A stretch of DNA of 64,000 bases. Source: Bombardia bombarda (lineage: Eukaryota > Ascomycota > Sordariomycetes > Sordariales > Lasiosphaeriaceae). Below are positions 42,609 to 51,979 of this stretch, in pieces. A model generated the notes under the pieces. That model did no database searches. It was not told where the DNA came from and was given only the letters and a program-made list of their open reading frames with translations. Each line of letters starts with the position of its first letter. Position 1 is the first letter of the stretch. The stretch covers positions 1 through 64,000 of the forward strand of contig JAULSR010000003.1 in assembly GCA_030512295.1 (NCBI GenBank), written 5' to 3'. A program made the position numbers and the translations under genes.

Positions 42609-44847
42609 TCAATCTGTTATGGTCGATTTGGCCGCCTCCTGCATAGTCCTTCGCCGTTTCACCGGTTGCTCTGAACTATCTTCAGACACGGCTCCTCGCG
42701 GGCTCCTGGAAAAGAGACACTCTGTCAGCTTCAGTGCCATGTCTTTGCGGCTTGGTCGGGAGTCACCAGCATCAGTTTCTTACCTTGCAGCCATGGATCT
42801 CTTGACCGAGAGCCCCACACCAGCCTCGTTACATGTAGGCTGCTCTTCTGACGGACTGGCCTCCAGGTCCTCTCTTTTAGACACAGGCGATGCTGCGGCT
42901 ACTTCATCCTGCGGCTCAACGGCGCGGCGCATCACAATTGTTGAGGCCGAGTTCGAGTCCCCGCCAAAGCTGGACTTGTAGAAGAGGCTGTCCTCAGGAT
43001 TGTGGATCTTGGAGAGGAGCTGTCCGACATGTGCCGGAGCAGACTCAGGAGACGGAGCGTTGCAAGGCCTTACATCTTGCGGTATAGGTTCCTTGATCAT
43101 GTACCTGTTTATCGACGAGCTCCCAATACTTGGGTCGCCGCTTTCGGTGTCGATCATGTCGCTGCCGAGGTTCCGGGCGTCTTCAAATCGCATTGTGCGT
43201 GCTTGCATTGTGCGTGCTTCACCGTCAGAACCGTTGTCGACACAGTAGCCACCACTTGTTCCACTAGTGCGGTCCTGGGTACTGTCCAGCAGGAGCAAGG
43301 CCTTCTTGTGGCAACCCTTGGCGGACTCTCGGGCGTCTGGCTCTAGACAGAGCATCGATTCCCAAACGAAGGATAGCAGGCCATCGTGCTTGTGCTCATG
43401 CCTAAGCTTCTCTTCTACCGATCCACGGATCCTCCGGCACCATTTCACTCCCAAATCCTTCCGCGTTCCATGGTCGGGCAGTCCACAAACGAGCTGAGCG
43501 AGCATGACACCTAATGACCAGATATCGACAAGGGCCGTATAAGGCACCCGCTCCTCACGCTGGATACCAACTACTTCGTGTATCTCTGGTGCCACGTAGA
43601 GGGGCGTACCACAAAAGCTCATGAGAGTGTCTCCCTCGTAAGAGACACCAAAGTCCGCGAACTTGACAAAGATGCCGTCGGGGCGGCGATACTTTATTAG
43701 GATGTTGTCAGGCTTGATGTCTCTGTGCACGATCTGCGGATCCAGGGTGTGCAGATAAGCGAGGGCATCCGAGGTCTGCGCAAAAATCTGCTTGCATTCG
43801 TGGTCGGAGAAGTCACGGCCCTGCCGTAGGTGAGTCTCAATAGACCCCTCGGGCATGTATTCAACATGCAGCCACGGTGACGGCCCCGAACAAAACTCCA
43901 ATAAGGAAACGATATGCTTCTAAGAGGAGGTCAGCAACTCTGTCCGATGCAGTGCAGCGTGGATTGGGGTTGGTATGGACTGACGTGGTCGATTCGATCC
44001 ATGACGAGTGCTTCTCTCTCCCACGCAGCGCTATTGAGCAACGCTTTTTCGGTTTCTTGAGTGCATACTGCTCTCCAGTGTTGACGTTCCAGACACGGTA
44101 CACTACAGCAAAAGTCCCATCGCCGACCACCTTTTCTATTGTCAGGTCCTTGCCGGGTCGTAAATTCGGTGTCTGCACGCTGGATGGGACCTCGGTTCTG
44201 ACGCGGCTCAGAAGACCGACACGACTAAGGTCGAGGAGCTGTTCTGGATCTGCGATTCCTGCACAGAATCTGTCGACCTTGTCCCTATAGGACTTGGACT
44301 GAATGTTGTGTTGGGGAATGATGAGCTGGAACTGCAGCCAGGAGAATACATTGACGATGATAGGGCTCACTCCCTTCAGAAAGTCAGCACCGCCGACAAT
44401 CCAGTCAAACTTGGACCACCGTCCCCGTTGCTGATGTCCATATATCACTGTGGTTCCACGCGTGGAGCCCAAGTCTCGGACGATAAGATGATAATTGTCG
44501 TCGAATGTCAAAGCAAAGTGGTAGAAGCCAACGGTGGGGAAACCCTGGAGACGCAACTCTGCGTCGTCGCTCCGTCCAACCGTCAGGCCAATGCGAGTCT
44601 TGGGGATATGGTCGATAGTCACCTTGATACAGGGCTCATATTCGAGAAGATCGTGCTCCTCCTCATCCAACGTAGGCTCTCGATCGCGCCTGTGGAATAT
44701 GTCGGGAGGGCCGTCATGGGGACAAGACCGTCTTGGAGGCACGTATCCCGGGTTTGCCTTATTCTTGTCGATAGCCGATTTCGCCTTGATGAATCCTTGG
44801 GTACCTATGGCGGGGTAGATGTAAGCCACGACGTTGTCGTCGTCCAT
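42609..44847 (-). CDS. FHA-domain Ser/Thr protein kinase (Rad53/Chk2-like layout) with 1-nt frameshift
   Basis: Exons 44847-43985, 43919-42784 and 42705-42609; introns are 65 and 78 bp. An FHA domain (V-G-R-S, then D-L-G-S-T-R-G-T) is followed by a kinase domain. It has the glycine loop G-D-G-T-F-A-V-V-Y, the beta-3 Lys in Y-A-L-K-K, H-R-D-I-K-P-D-N, D-F-G and A-P-E. Directly after Y-A-L-K-K-P-K-K the frame is lost. One more A in the five-A run (44045-44049 as T on the plus strand) would restore W-E-R-E-A-L-V-M-D-R-I and total about 698 residues. The last exon adds a basic K-R-R-R tail, a likely nuclear signal. FHA kinases recognise phosphothreonine and act in checkpoint signalling; this one's pathway is inferred. 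Start 44847 (M-D-D-D) is preferred over 44982, which lies beyond a minisatellite. Confidence 0.78.
44045..44049 (-). other. Apparent frameshift site in the kinase gene
   Basis: On the coding strand the sequence is ccgaaaaagcg. Upstream frame codes the beta-3 Lys segment; the frame shifted by minus one codes the alpha-C segment and matches the kinase fold. A missing A in the homopolymer is the simplest explanation. The heptamer g-aaa-aag also resembles weak slippery sites. Confidence 0.75.
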
Positions 44848-44878
44848 GACCTGTGGAGAGGAGCGGGTGAAGGATTGT

Positions 44879-44959
44879 GGTGAGTGAGGTGAGTGAGGTG
44901 AGTGTGGTGAGTGCGAGTGAATGCCAGTGAATGCCAGTGGGTGCCAGTGGGTGCCAAGT
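44879..44959. repeat. Minisatellite upstream of the kinase gene
   Basis: Tandem gtgagtgag units grade into cagtgaatgc and cagtgggtgc units. It lies in frame with, and just upstream of, the kinase coding region, and would encode His/Ser/Pro repeats if the upstream ATG were used. Confidence 0.85.
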
Positions 44960-46457
44960 GAGTAGAACCACTGGCTCTCCATAGCGCCGCCTGTTTCAAC
45001 TTATACCCGAGGGGGAGGGCCAGGATGACCTAGACCCCCAAGGGAACTAGAGCATCCTTCAGCAGCAATCAAGGCTGTGTATGAGACACCGAGGCAAGCG
45101 CGGGGGACGAATAGGTACGCGGCATGCGACACTGGGCACACCCGTTACACAGGAGCGGCAGAGCCCTGCTTGGTAGGAGTGCCATTGGCCACTGTCAGCA
45201 TTTGTCCAGACACCACGTCAAGAGAGAGAGGAACTGATTGGTCTCAAAGTCACCTTCACCCTGCAGTCAACCGCTGACGCTGTCGGTCCAATCATCCCGC
45301 AGGACAAACAGCTTTGGCCTACAATCCGTTGGCGAGCGGCAAGAGAAAAAGGAAGAAGAAAAAGCAAGATAAGTAGGTGTAAAGGACCTTGTCGTCTGGG
45401 GTTTTGGTTCGGTTGAAAAAAAAAAAGGGTTTTGAGTTGCGAGACATGATGATCTTGGTCATAAGGGCTGATGGTTTCACTAGACCTAGATTTTATATGA
45501 GCTGGCATAGCGAGCATGACAGGGGTTGAGCCAGCTCCGAACGAACTAGACTACGTGGGGTATCCCCGGCCCCTAGTGTAGCATCTTAGTGTAGTGTCCC
45601 AGTTGATCGGAACCGACAACAACAATGACAACATTGTCCACTGAACGCACGGGTTTTCAATCCACTTCTTGAAGAGAGCCCGACCATACTGGAAGGCCGT
45701 CTCTGCAAACAAGTATCCGCGCAATTCTGAACATATGGGGATGCTGTATTCGAAAAATAGAGATGGAAACGTGAGACGGAGAGACAGGGCTGGAAAACTG
45801 CGAGCGCCAGGCGCTAAGCCTCTTTCAGCCATCCAGCTCGAGATAGTTAGGCGGACACACCGACACAGTATGGATAGGGTACTGTGTACACAGTAGACAG
45901 ACGTGCAGGGGCTCACGTGCCCCACCCGCTCCACTGGCCTCCAGCCGTGCCGCTCCTGGCTCTTTTGTCTTTTGCCGTTTTGCACTGGCACCTTTGCAGA
46001 GTTGCAGACCGAGATTCGATTGACTTTTGGCTCTCACCGGTCTTCCCCTCACTTCCGGGACTTTGCAAAGTGAAGGAACAATACCTAATCCATCTATTTC
46101 TACATCATACCCACCTATGACCCGCGCCCCCGTTTCTGCTATTGTCGTTGTCCACTTGCCCACCATGGCCACCGCGGATGCATGCTAGAGGGTGGTCCAG
46201 TCGTCGCGTACCAGTACTCACGATGGGACCACCCGAGGAGTTCTGCATATTCGTCAACCCGAGCCTTCAAGACCAACTACAACTACAGCCGCCTGTCGGT
46301 CCTGTTTCTGCGCCATCATCTGTACCGCACACCTGAGCATCGAGACCCCTCACCCTCTGGTTTGTTGCGACCTGTTTGCTACCCCGCGACCCCTCCGCGC
46401 CGCGAGTCGGACCAGTTGCTGACCGACACGCTGGGCAGACCGCATCAAAAGCCGAAG
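44960..46457. other. Divergent intergenic region, 1.5 kb, no gene seen
   Basis: It separates the minus-strand kinase from the plus-strand F-box-like gene. Frames of up to 146 codons occur on the minus strand but lack any recognisable domain. Confidence 0.5.
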
Positions 46458-47414
46458 ATGCCCCGCAGACCTGCCACAAAGGCGTCCCGCGCCACAGGCA
46501 CAGGCGCATCCGCCGTGCCGACACCCGCGGTCATTCCGTCCAACTATACTACTACTCCCATCAGCTCTGCCTACCCGTCTACCTATGCCTCCGAGGCCGA
46601 GTGGGACCTCGAAGATGTTGCGATCGGGGCACTGACTCTCGACGACGCGGCCGACAGCGCTGAAGTGGCTGACAAAAAGGCAGCCAAGCCAAAGCCCTTC
46701 CGCCTCATGGACCTGCCGTCAGAGCTGCGCAACAAGATATATAGCTTTTACTTCTCCGAGATCGAGGGTGTCATCGACCTCGACTATGGCAACCACAAGC
46801 GGATCCACAAGAAGCTGTGCATTCTGAAAACCTGCAGGATGATATACTATGAGGCTTCGTACGTCTTCTACAGTACCCACACCTTCCGTGTCTTCCCAAC
46901 ATCTTCGGGGCGGTTCTTGAAAACAAAAAAGCCACTTCTCGCGCGCCTGAACTCGCGCCAGCGCAGTTTGATCACTTCGCTTGAGGTGCGCCTGGGGCCT
47001 GGCTTCGGCCATCAGCCCCCGCGCGGTTGGGTGGTTAACCCGGCCTTGGGGCTCCCGGACTGCGTCAATCTTCGCCGACTGACCGTCTACGTCGAGTGTG
47101 ATCCCAGCGACGGTATCTTCAATGGCTTCCGCAAGGCCGACGGCTTCTATGAGAACTTTTGCAGCAACCTGCTAAAGGACGTCCTGAATGAGCTGCCACC
47201 TCTTAACCGCGTCTATTTTGACGCATGGCCCAGTGTCAAGAAGTCGGGCGGCATGATGCGAAGTCTCCTTGATGTGGCAATGAGACTAGGGAAAAAGATT
47301 TACTGGGGCCCTGATCGAGGGTGGACCGACCATGACGAAAAGGATGCTAAACATACTACCGTTGCGAATAACATCTGGAGCGTCGTTGGGATAAATGTTT
47401 CCGTTGTTAGCTAG
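46458..47414 (+). CDS. F-box-like domain protein, fungal
   Basis: A single exon of 318 residues from the ATG at 46458; the open frame extends upstream to 46182, but the segment after 46458 starts with a normal M-P-R-R-P-A-T-K. Residues 1-75 are disordered. At about residues 82-100, F-R-L-M-D-L-P-S-E-L-R-N-K-I-Y matches the F-box-like helix found in many ascomycete proteins. A conserved I-L-K-T-C-R-M-I-Y-Y-E-A segment then follows, typical of this large lineage-expanded family. The F-box-like helix would contact Skp1 in an SCF ubiquitin ligase, with the C-terminal part recruiting a target. Neither is shown here. No introns. Confidence 0.7.
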   Translation: MPRRPATKASRATGTGASAVPTPAVIPSNYTTTPISSAYPSTYASEAEWDLEDVAIGALTLDDAADSAEVADKKAAKPKPFRLMDLPSELRNKIYSFYFSEIEGVIDLDYGNHKRIHKKLCILKTCRMIYYEASYVFYSTHTFRVFPTSSGRFLKTKKPLLARLNSRQRSLITSLEVRLGPGFGHQPPRGWVVNPALGLPDCVNLRRLTVYVECDPSDGIFNGFRKADGFYENFCSNLLKDVLNELPPLNRVYFDAWPSVKKSGGMMRSLLDVAMRLGKKIYWGPDRGWTDHDEKDAKHTTVANNIWSVVGINVSVVS

Positions 47415-47724
47415 GATGGTTTGTTACGCCCGCATAAAGGGGGTAAGAATCGGCGCGCCTTGGATTTGATTCGCCTGCTGTATTTTGCGCGTTTTCTCTC
47501 TTGGGGCCTGGGTTGTCTCAGACCAAGATTGCTTTTCGGTCGACCGCGTCACGATTTATGGCGCAGAAGTGATGGGGTTGAACAGGCTGTGATGAATGCG
47601 AATGACTGGACTTCTGGGACGTGGGAGTCTGTTTTGGTGCTTGCAACCTTGTAAAGAAAGAAAATATGGCGGATCAAGGATTCGATCACTCTCAGTCTCC
47701 ATCTGCCATGTCTATATAGTATTG

Positions 47725-48837
47725 CTAAAACTCGTTACCCGTGCAATCTTCACTCCAAGTCACACAATGCAATGCCTTCAGGATGTCCACGGCCTCTGCC
47801 CTCGCTCCCATCACAATGTCACCTGCGGCGTCCACGCTCTTCACCAAGCCGACGCCGGCACCTGCATATGTCGCCGTCCTTCCGTCCGGTCCCCAGGCCT
47901 TTCCGCCGCCTTGCTTCACCAGCTCATCGTGTCTCGTTCTCAACTCATCAAAGGCCACGCCCTCCCTCTCCTCGTTCCAACTCCTGTTTACAACCGTACG
48001 GGGACTCCATTCTTTGGGCCAGCCATAAGTCCCGCGCAGGTGGTTGTACAGCTGCGTCCTAACTGTATTGCCCCCGCCGTCCGTTGCTCTCACTACTTCA
48101 TCCTGGTATCCTTTTTTGATGCGCGCCTCCTTGGAGGCAAGGAACCTCGTGCCCATCACAGCGCCGGCGGCTCCTAGGCTGAGAGCAGCTGCAACACCCC
48201 GTCCGTCGGCTATGCCGCCCGCCGCCAAGAGTGCAATATTTGTGTTTGGGTAACGAGAACGCAGCGCATCAGCAACCTCGGGGAGCAGAGTGATGAAGCC
48301 GGTCCCGTCGATGGCGCGCCCATGGCCGCCAGCTTCGGCGCCCTGGATGACGAGCACGTCGGGCGGAGAGGAGGACTCGGCTGCGGACAGAGCTTCAGCG
48401 AGTGTGCCAACCTGGAGCCAGATTTGTATTGGCTGTGCAGCACGGAGCTGGGTGGTCCACTCATTGATGTCGGCCTGTCCGTCACGAGGGGCGAACAACC
48501 ATGCGGCGGCCGGGCGGTGGCGGGAGACGGCAGCCACCGCGGACGAGAGCGAGCCGTTCCAAAGCTGGAAGCCAACGCCTATGGGAAGGACCCCATTGTC
48601 AGACTGGGGCTCGAGAATGGCCCTCGCGGCTTCCAGATCAACGGCGGTGCTGTCGGGTGTTTCTCCGGGCCCGATGAAGCCTATGCCGCCGGCCAGAGAG
48701 ATGGCGACGGCGAGTTCGGGTCCCGACATGACGCGCATAGGAGCGCCGATGATCAGCGGCAACTTGATCCATGAATACGTGGCTGCTAGACCTTTGCGAA
48801 GCCTGACGGACTGCGTCAGATGTTGCTGCCAAGACAT
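47725..48837 (-). CDS. Nitronate monooxygenase (2-nitropropane dioxygenase family)
   Basis: A single exon of 370 residues with ATG at 48837. The FMN-binding TIM barrel is recognisable from P-L-I-I-G-A-P-M near residue 27. Q-G-A-E-A-G-G-H-G-R at 165-174 carries the catalytic His172. A-A-G-G-I-A-D-G-R at 205-213 and G-A-A-G-A-V-M-G-T-R-F at 222-232 form the phosphate-binding end. The enzyme oxidises propionate-3-nitronate or alkyl nitronates with O2 and FMN, detoxifying nitro compounds. The absence of a targeting signal suggests cytosol. It is convergent with the F-box-like gene. Confidence 0.93.
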   Translation of the reverse strand: MSWQQHLTQSVRLRKGLAATYSWIKLPLIIGAPMRVMSGPELAVAISLAGGIGFIGPGETPDSTAVDLEAARAILEPQSDNGVLPIGVGFQLWNGSLSSAVAAVSRHRPAAAWLFAPRDGQADINEWTTQLRAAQPIQIWLQVGTLAEALSAAESSSPPDVLVIQGAEAGGHGRAIDGTGFITLLPEVADALRSRYPNTNIALLAAGGIADGRGVAAALSLGAAGAVMGTRFLASKEARIKKGYQDEVVRATDGGGNTVRTQLYNHLRGTYGWPKEWSPRTVVNRSWNEEREGVAFDELRTRHDELVKQGGGKAWGPDGRTATYAGAGVGLVKSVDAAGDIVMGARAEAVDILKALHCVTWSEDCTGNEF

Positions 48838-49140
48838 TTTGAATGTACGGATGTGGGAAGGATGATGGCGTTACTCAGAAACAAGCTGCTAGCTCTACAT
48901 GTGGTACTAGACTGATGATTGACGTCAGCTACGGATGCGCCTGAGGCGGACTTTTATCGTTTATTTAGGTTGGGTCCGCGGAGATGCGCTCATCCATTTA
49001 CCTACCAGTTACTTGGAGTGGCCTTTGATGACAAACATGTGGATTTTGGATTTCTCCCATGAGCGCCATGAACGAAAGGTGCGCCGAAATCAAAGAAAAC
49101 ACTGCCATGCAAATGCTACACGACGCAAATTGCCTGCCCA
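48838..49140. other. Intergenic, no gene seen
   Basis: About 300 bp holding the promoter of the nitronate monooxygenase gene and the 3' end of the next minus-strand gene. Confidence 0.6.
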
Positions 49141-49636
49141 TCACTCATACTCAGCGTCCTCCGATATAGGGAGTTCAACTTGAAACTCGACAATGTCGTC
49201 CTCTTCCTCTGGGCTGATGAGGGCGAAGGCGACGGCGCTCAAGTCGGTCAGCTGCTTGTCTGCAAGTGTGTCCCGTTCTCGCACGTTAATTCTTTTCCAG
49301 CCCTGAGAGAGATCATTGGGGTTTCTAGGAGCGGCGTAGGCTACTCTGATGTCATGGTCGTTACTATCGTGTACAGGGGCCCGAGGGACGGGGGTGGTCT
49401 TCTTCGGCAGAGCTGATGTAACCAAGCCGTCGGGGTAGCGGTCGCGAAGAATGGCGAGCAGCTCTGAGGTGACGCGGGAGAATTTCCAATCAAGCACGGC
49501 AAACAGGAAAATTGTGTGGATCCCGTGCTTGAGGCGAAGGGTGATTTGAGGGTCGTCGACGGGGTTGTGAAGCTGGCGCGGCTGGAAGGAGTTAGAAGAC
49601 GAGGGAAGACGCGAGTGGTGGAGGAAGACGTGCCAT
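49141..49636 (-). CDS. Small conserved protein with 1-nt frameshift near its start
   Basis: From ATG 49636 the frame reads M-A-R-L-P-P-P-L-A-S-S and then hits a stop. The next frame carries a coherent, protein-like segment: I-T-L-R-L-K-H-G-I-H-T-I-F-L-F, then L-L-A-I-L-R-D-R-Y-P-D-G-L, ending with an acidic tail. Removing one C from the CCC run at 49603-49605 joins the two into 164 residues, and the total length then divides by three. No intron with usable size fits. The short beta-strand-like segment followed by a helix resembles a ubiquitin-like fold, but that is a guess. Divergent with the Tim17-like gene 480 bp away. Function unknown. Confidence 0.6.
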
Positions 49637-50115
49637 TTTGTCCTCGTGATGGTTCAGTGCTGTTGGAAACGAGAGATGTGGTCAAACGGCGTGGCGAGGA
49701 CTGGAATTTGGACAGCTGGGGAGAATTGCAGAGTCGGCGACAGTGGGTATCGAACAGTGGGTATCGAAGGATAAAATCGATTGACGCGAGTGGCCTGCTC
49801 TAACAGCTCCCCGCCTTTAGACCTACCTACCTAATTACTAGAGCACGCACTGATGACCCCGGAAGGGAGCTTGGGCCACCCAAAAATCTGAACCTGGCGG
49901 TCGGTCGGCGGTCAGGGCGCGGTGCAACCTGAAAGGTACCTAGGTAGGTACGGTAGGTTCCATATTAAGAAGGTGGACGCTCGGTTCGGTTGCTGGATGA
50001 AACGACAACCTGCCTTTTTTACATTTCACGACGACGATTGTCTAGGCAACACCGCCTCGACTGCCTCGATCGCCTCGACTGCCTCGATTGCTTGGACCGA
50101 CGGAAAAAATACAGA
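49637..50115. other. Divergent promoter region with palindromes and a short tandem repeat
   Basis: Holds cctacctaccta (49821-49833), an aggtacctaggtaggtac stretch (49934-49952), and a cgcctcgactgcctcgat tandem repeat (50052-50090) just before the plus-strand start. Confidence 0.6.
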
Positions 50116-50748
50116 ATGTTGACCGAGGCGGAAATCAAGAAGCTTCAGGCCGAGGGCCTGTACCCGACAGACCAGCAGATCGCCGACCTCTACCGCAACG
50201 CCCGCCTCTCCCTCCCCGCCCCCTTCCGCCTCCCACTCGCCTCCGGCCTGGGCTTCCTCCTGGGGCTTGGCCTGGGGACTGCACAGGGCAGCACCATGGC
50301 CAGCCTACGCTTCCGCGCCGAGCACGCCCACAAGCTGCCCACCACCATGACGGGCTGGTACCTCTACCACAAGAGCAAGAACTACCACGTTGCCTTCGGC
50401 GGGCTCAAGGAGGGCCTCAAGATGGGCGCCAAGGTGTCCTTCTGGACCTCGGCCATGTTCGGAATCGAACACATGTTCGACATGTATCGCGACACGTGCG
50501 ACCTTCTCAACACCGTCACTGCCTGTGTGACGGTCGCGGGCGGCTTCAGTCTCTGGAATCGATTCTCTCTGCCCATGGCGGCCCGAACTACCAGAACCGC
50601 TCTGGTGATGGGCCTGGTCTACGGAGGCTTGCAGGACGCGGTCGGCATTGTGACTGGCCGACCGATTGGCTACGTCGAGTTTCTCAAGCAGCGCTTCAGA
50701 CGCCTGACAGCCGAAGCGGGCGAGAGAAACAACGCAACTGCGGCCTAG
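50116..50748 (+). CDS. Tim17/Tim22/Tim23-family membrane protein (TIMMDC1-like)
   Basis: A single exon of 210 residues from ATG 50116 (M-L-T-E-A-E-I-K-K). The open frame upstream encodes only a Leu/Asp/Cys repeat from the tandem repeat, so the later ATG is preferred. Hydrophobic, glycine-rich segments begin at about residues 38, 110, 140 and 170. G-G-L-K-E-G-L-K-M-G-A-K-V resembles the Gly-spaced pattern of the Tim17 superfamily. Family members sit in the mitochondrial inner membrane as translocase channels or, for TIMMDC1, in complex I assembly. The exact subfamily cannot be fixed by eye. Together with TIM50 this gives two mitochondrial-import-related genes in the window. Confidence 0.72.
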   Translation: MLTEAEIKKLQAEGLYPTDQQIADLYRNARLSLPAPFRLPLASGLGFLLGLGLGTAQGSTMASLRFRAEHAHKLPTTMTGWYLYHKSKNYHVAFGGLKEGLKMGAKVSFWTSAMFGIEHMFDMYRDTCDLLNTVTACVTVAGGFSLWNRFSLPMAARTTRTALVMGLVYGGLQDAVGIVTGRPIGYVEFLKQRFRRLTAEAGERNNATAA

Positions 50749-51718
50749 ACTAAGCAGACAACCCCGGCCGATCTCGGCGTACCAGATACTATAACGGACT
50801 CAGGGACTTGATGGCCATGATGGCACGACGGGTAGCGAAGGCAGATGCCGTACTCAGCAAGGCGACGTGCAGACGATGTGCAGACAATGTGCATGCGATG
50901 TGCAGAGCCATTTCTTGGCAGCCAGAGAGTCCAGAGACAGGAAACAAAAAGGTCAGAAACGCGCGCCGACATGAGCCGCGACAGGAGCCTACCACCGTGG
51001 TTATATCCACTGGCGCGATCCCCAGTTCAATTCCAACCAAGCTAGCCAGCCAGCAACCACGCCTCAGTTCTCCCCTCGCACACGGCCTCAGGTCGTCTAC
51101 ACGCTCTCGGCCACGGAAGATTCGTCGTTCCTTCGCCCCGCTTGAGCGGCGGACACATGAGCACCAATGATCATTAGCGCTTGCCGGATCGGTCTGAACA
51201 TCGGTGTTAACATGGTATCTTTAGACTGCATCTCAAAGAGCTTGTAAAGGAGAGGGACGAGCTTCGTCTCTGGACCTGGGCAATGAGCAGAGCAGGGTGG
51301 GTTGGTGCAGCTATGGAGCAGGGCCCTTTCCAAGGATCTCGGCTACTAAACCTAACCAGAATATAAATATATACTGCCTTAGAGCCGGAGCTAGAGCTGG
51401 CATAACCGCCGTGGTGCTCTCACCTTTAACTGCTCCACCTCTTGGCCGACAACTCAGACGTTTATCCATCTGAATACACGGGTCAGATTTATGGACGAGA
51501 TAGATCTATATGGATGGGCTACGTAAGCAAGGCTACGGAGTGTGGCTCTGTTCCTCGGCGTTGGTGATGAATAACCCTGCAAGAGCTGTTGATAAGGCCG
51601 GTCTTTAATTGGAAACAGACAAGGATCATAGGGTGGCGACAGCGTCCGGTTGGTTCCTTGCCGACGACCAAACCTGACTCTAGTATCGGCGATACGAGGC
51701 CGTGGCACTCTCAGCCCT
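50749..51718. other. Intergenic, no gene seen
   Basis: About 1 kb without a convincing frame. It includes a gcagacgatgtgcagac type short repeat near 50866-50900. Confidence 0.5.
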
Positions 51719-51773
51719 GTACGTTTCCCCATCACACTCACATCCAAGCAACACCACCATCTGACAAGAACAG

Positions 51774-51979
51774 GCGGGGGCGAGACCGTCAATATCGACG
51801 AATCGGTTAGGAAGGCGCAGGAAAAGATTATAGAGATCAATAAACAGATAGAGGAGGCGGAAGAGGAGCTTAAGTTGTGGGAAGGAGAGCTTGAGAACCT
51901 GGAAGGGGACCTTGATAACGTGTCGTTGGACAGTCTTGAGCAGCTCCAGGAGGACAAGCAGCACCTAGAAGAGCAGTGG
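51774..51979 (+). other. Possible coiled-coil exon, antisense to the APH pseudogene end
   Basis: The plus-strand frame encodes about 68 residues of strongly heptad-like sequence (K-I-I-E-I-N-K-Q-I-E-E-A-E-E-E-L), far from random composition. It is preceded by a gtacgt donor (51719) and a gacaagaacag acceptor (51773) that keep frame with an upstream open stretch, and followed by a gtgcgt donor. No ATG or partner exon could be fixed. It overlaps the 3' end of the pseudogene on the other strand. It may be a fragment of a lost gene. Confidence 0.35.

Noticed and set aside
44045..44051. Programmed minus-one frameshifting in the kinase
   Set aside because: The g-aaa-aag site is a poor match to slippery heptamers, and a one-base homopolymer loss explains the data more simply.
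45551..45991. 146-codon minus-strand frame between kinase and F-box-like gene
   Set aside because: No domain, no codon-like composition, no splice partners; treated as chance.
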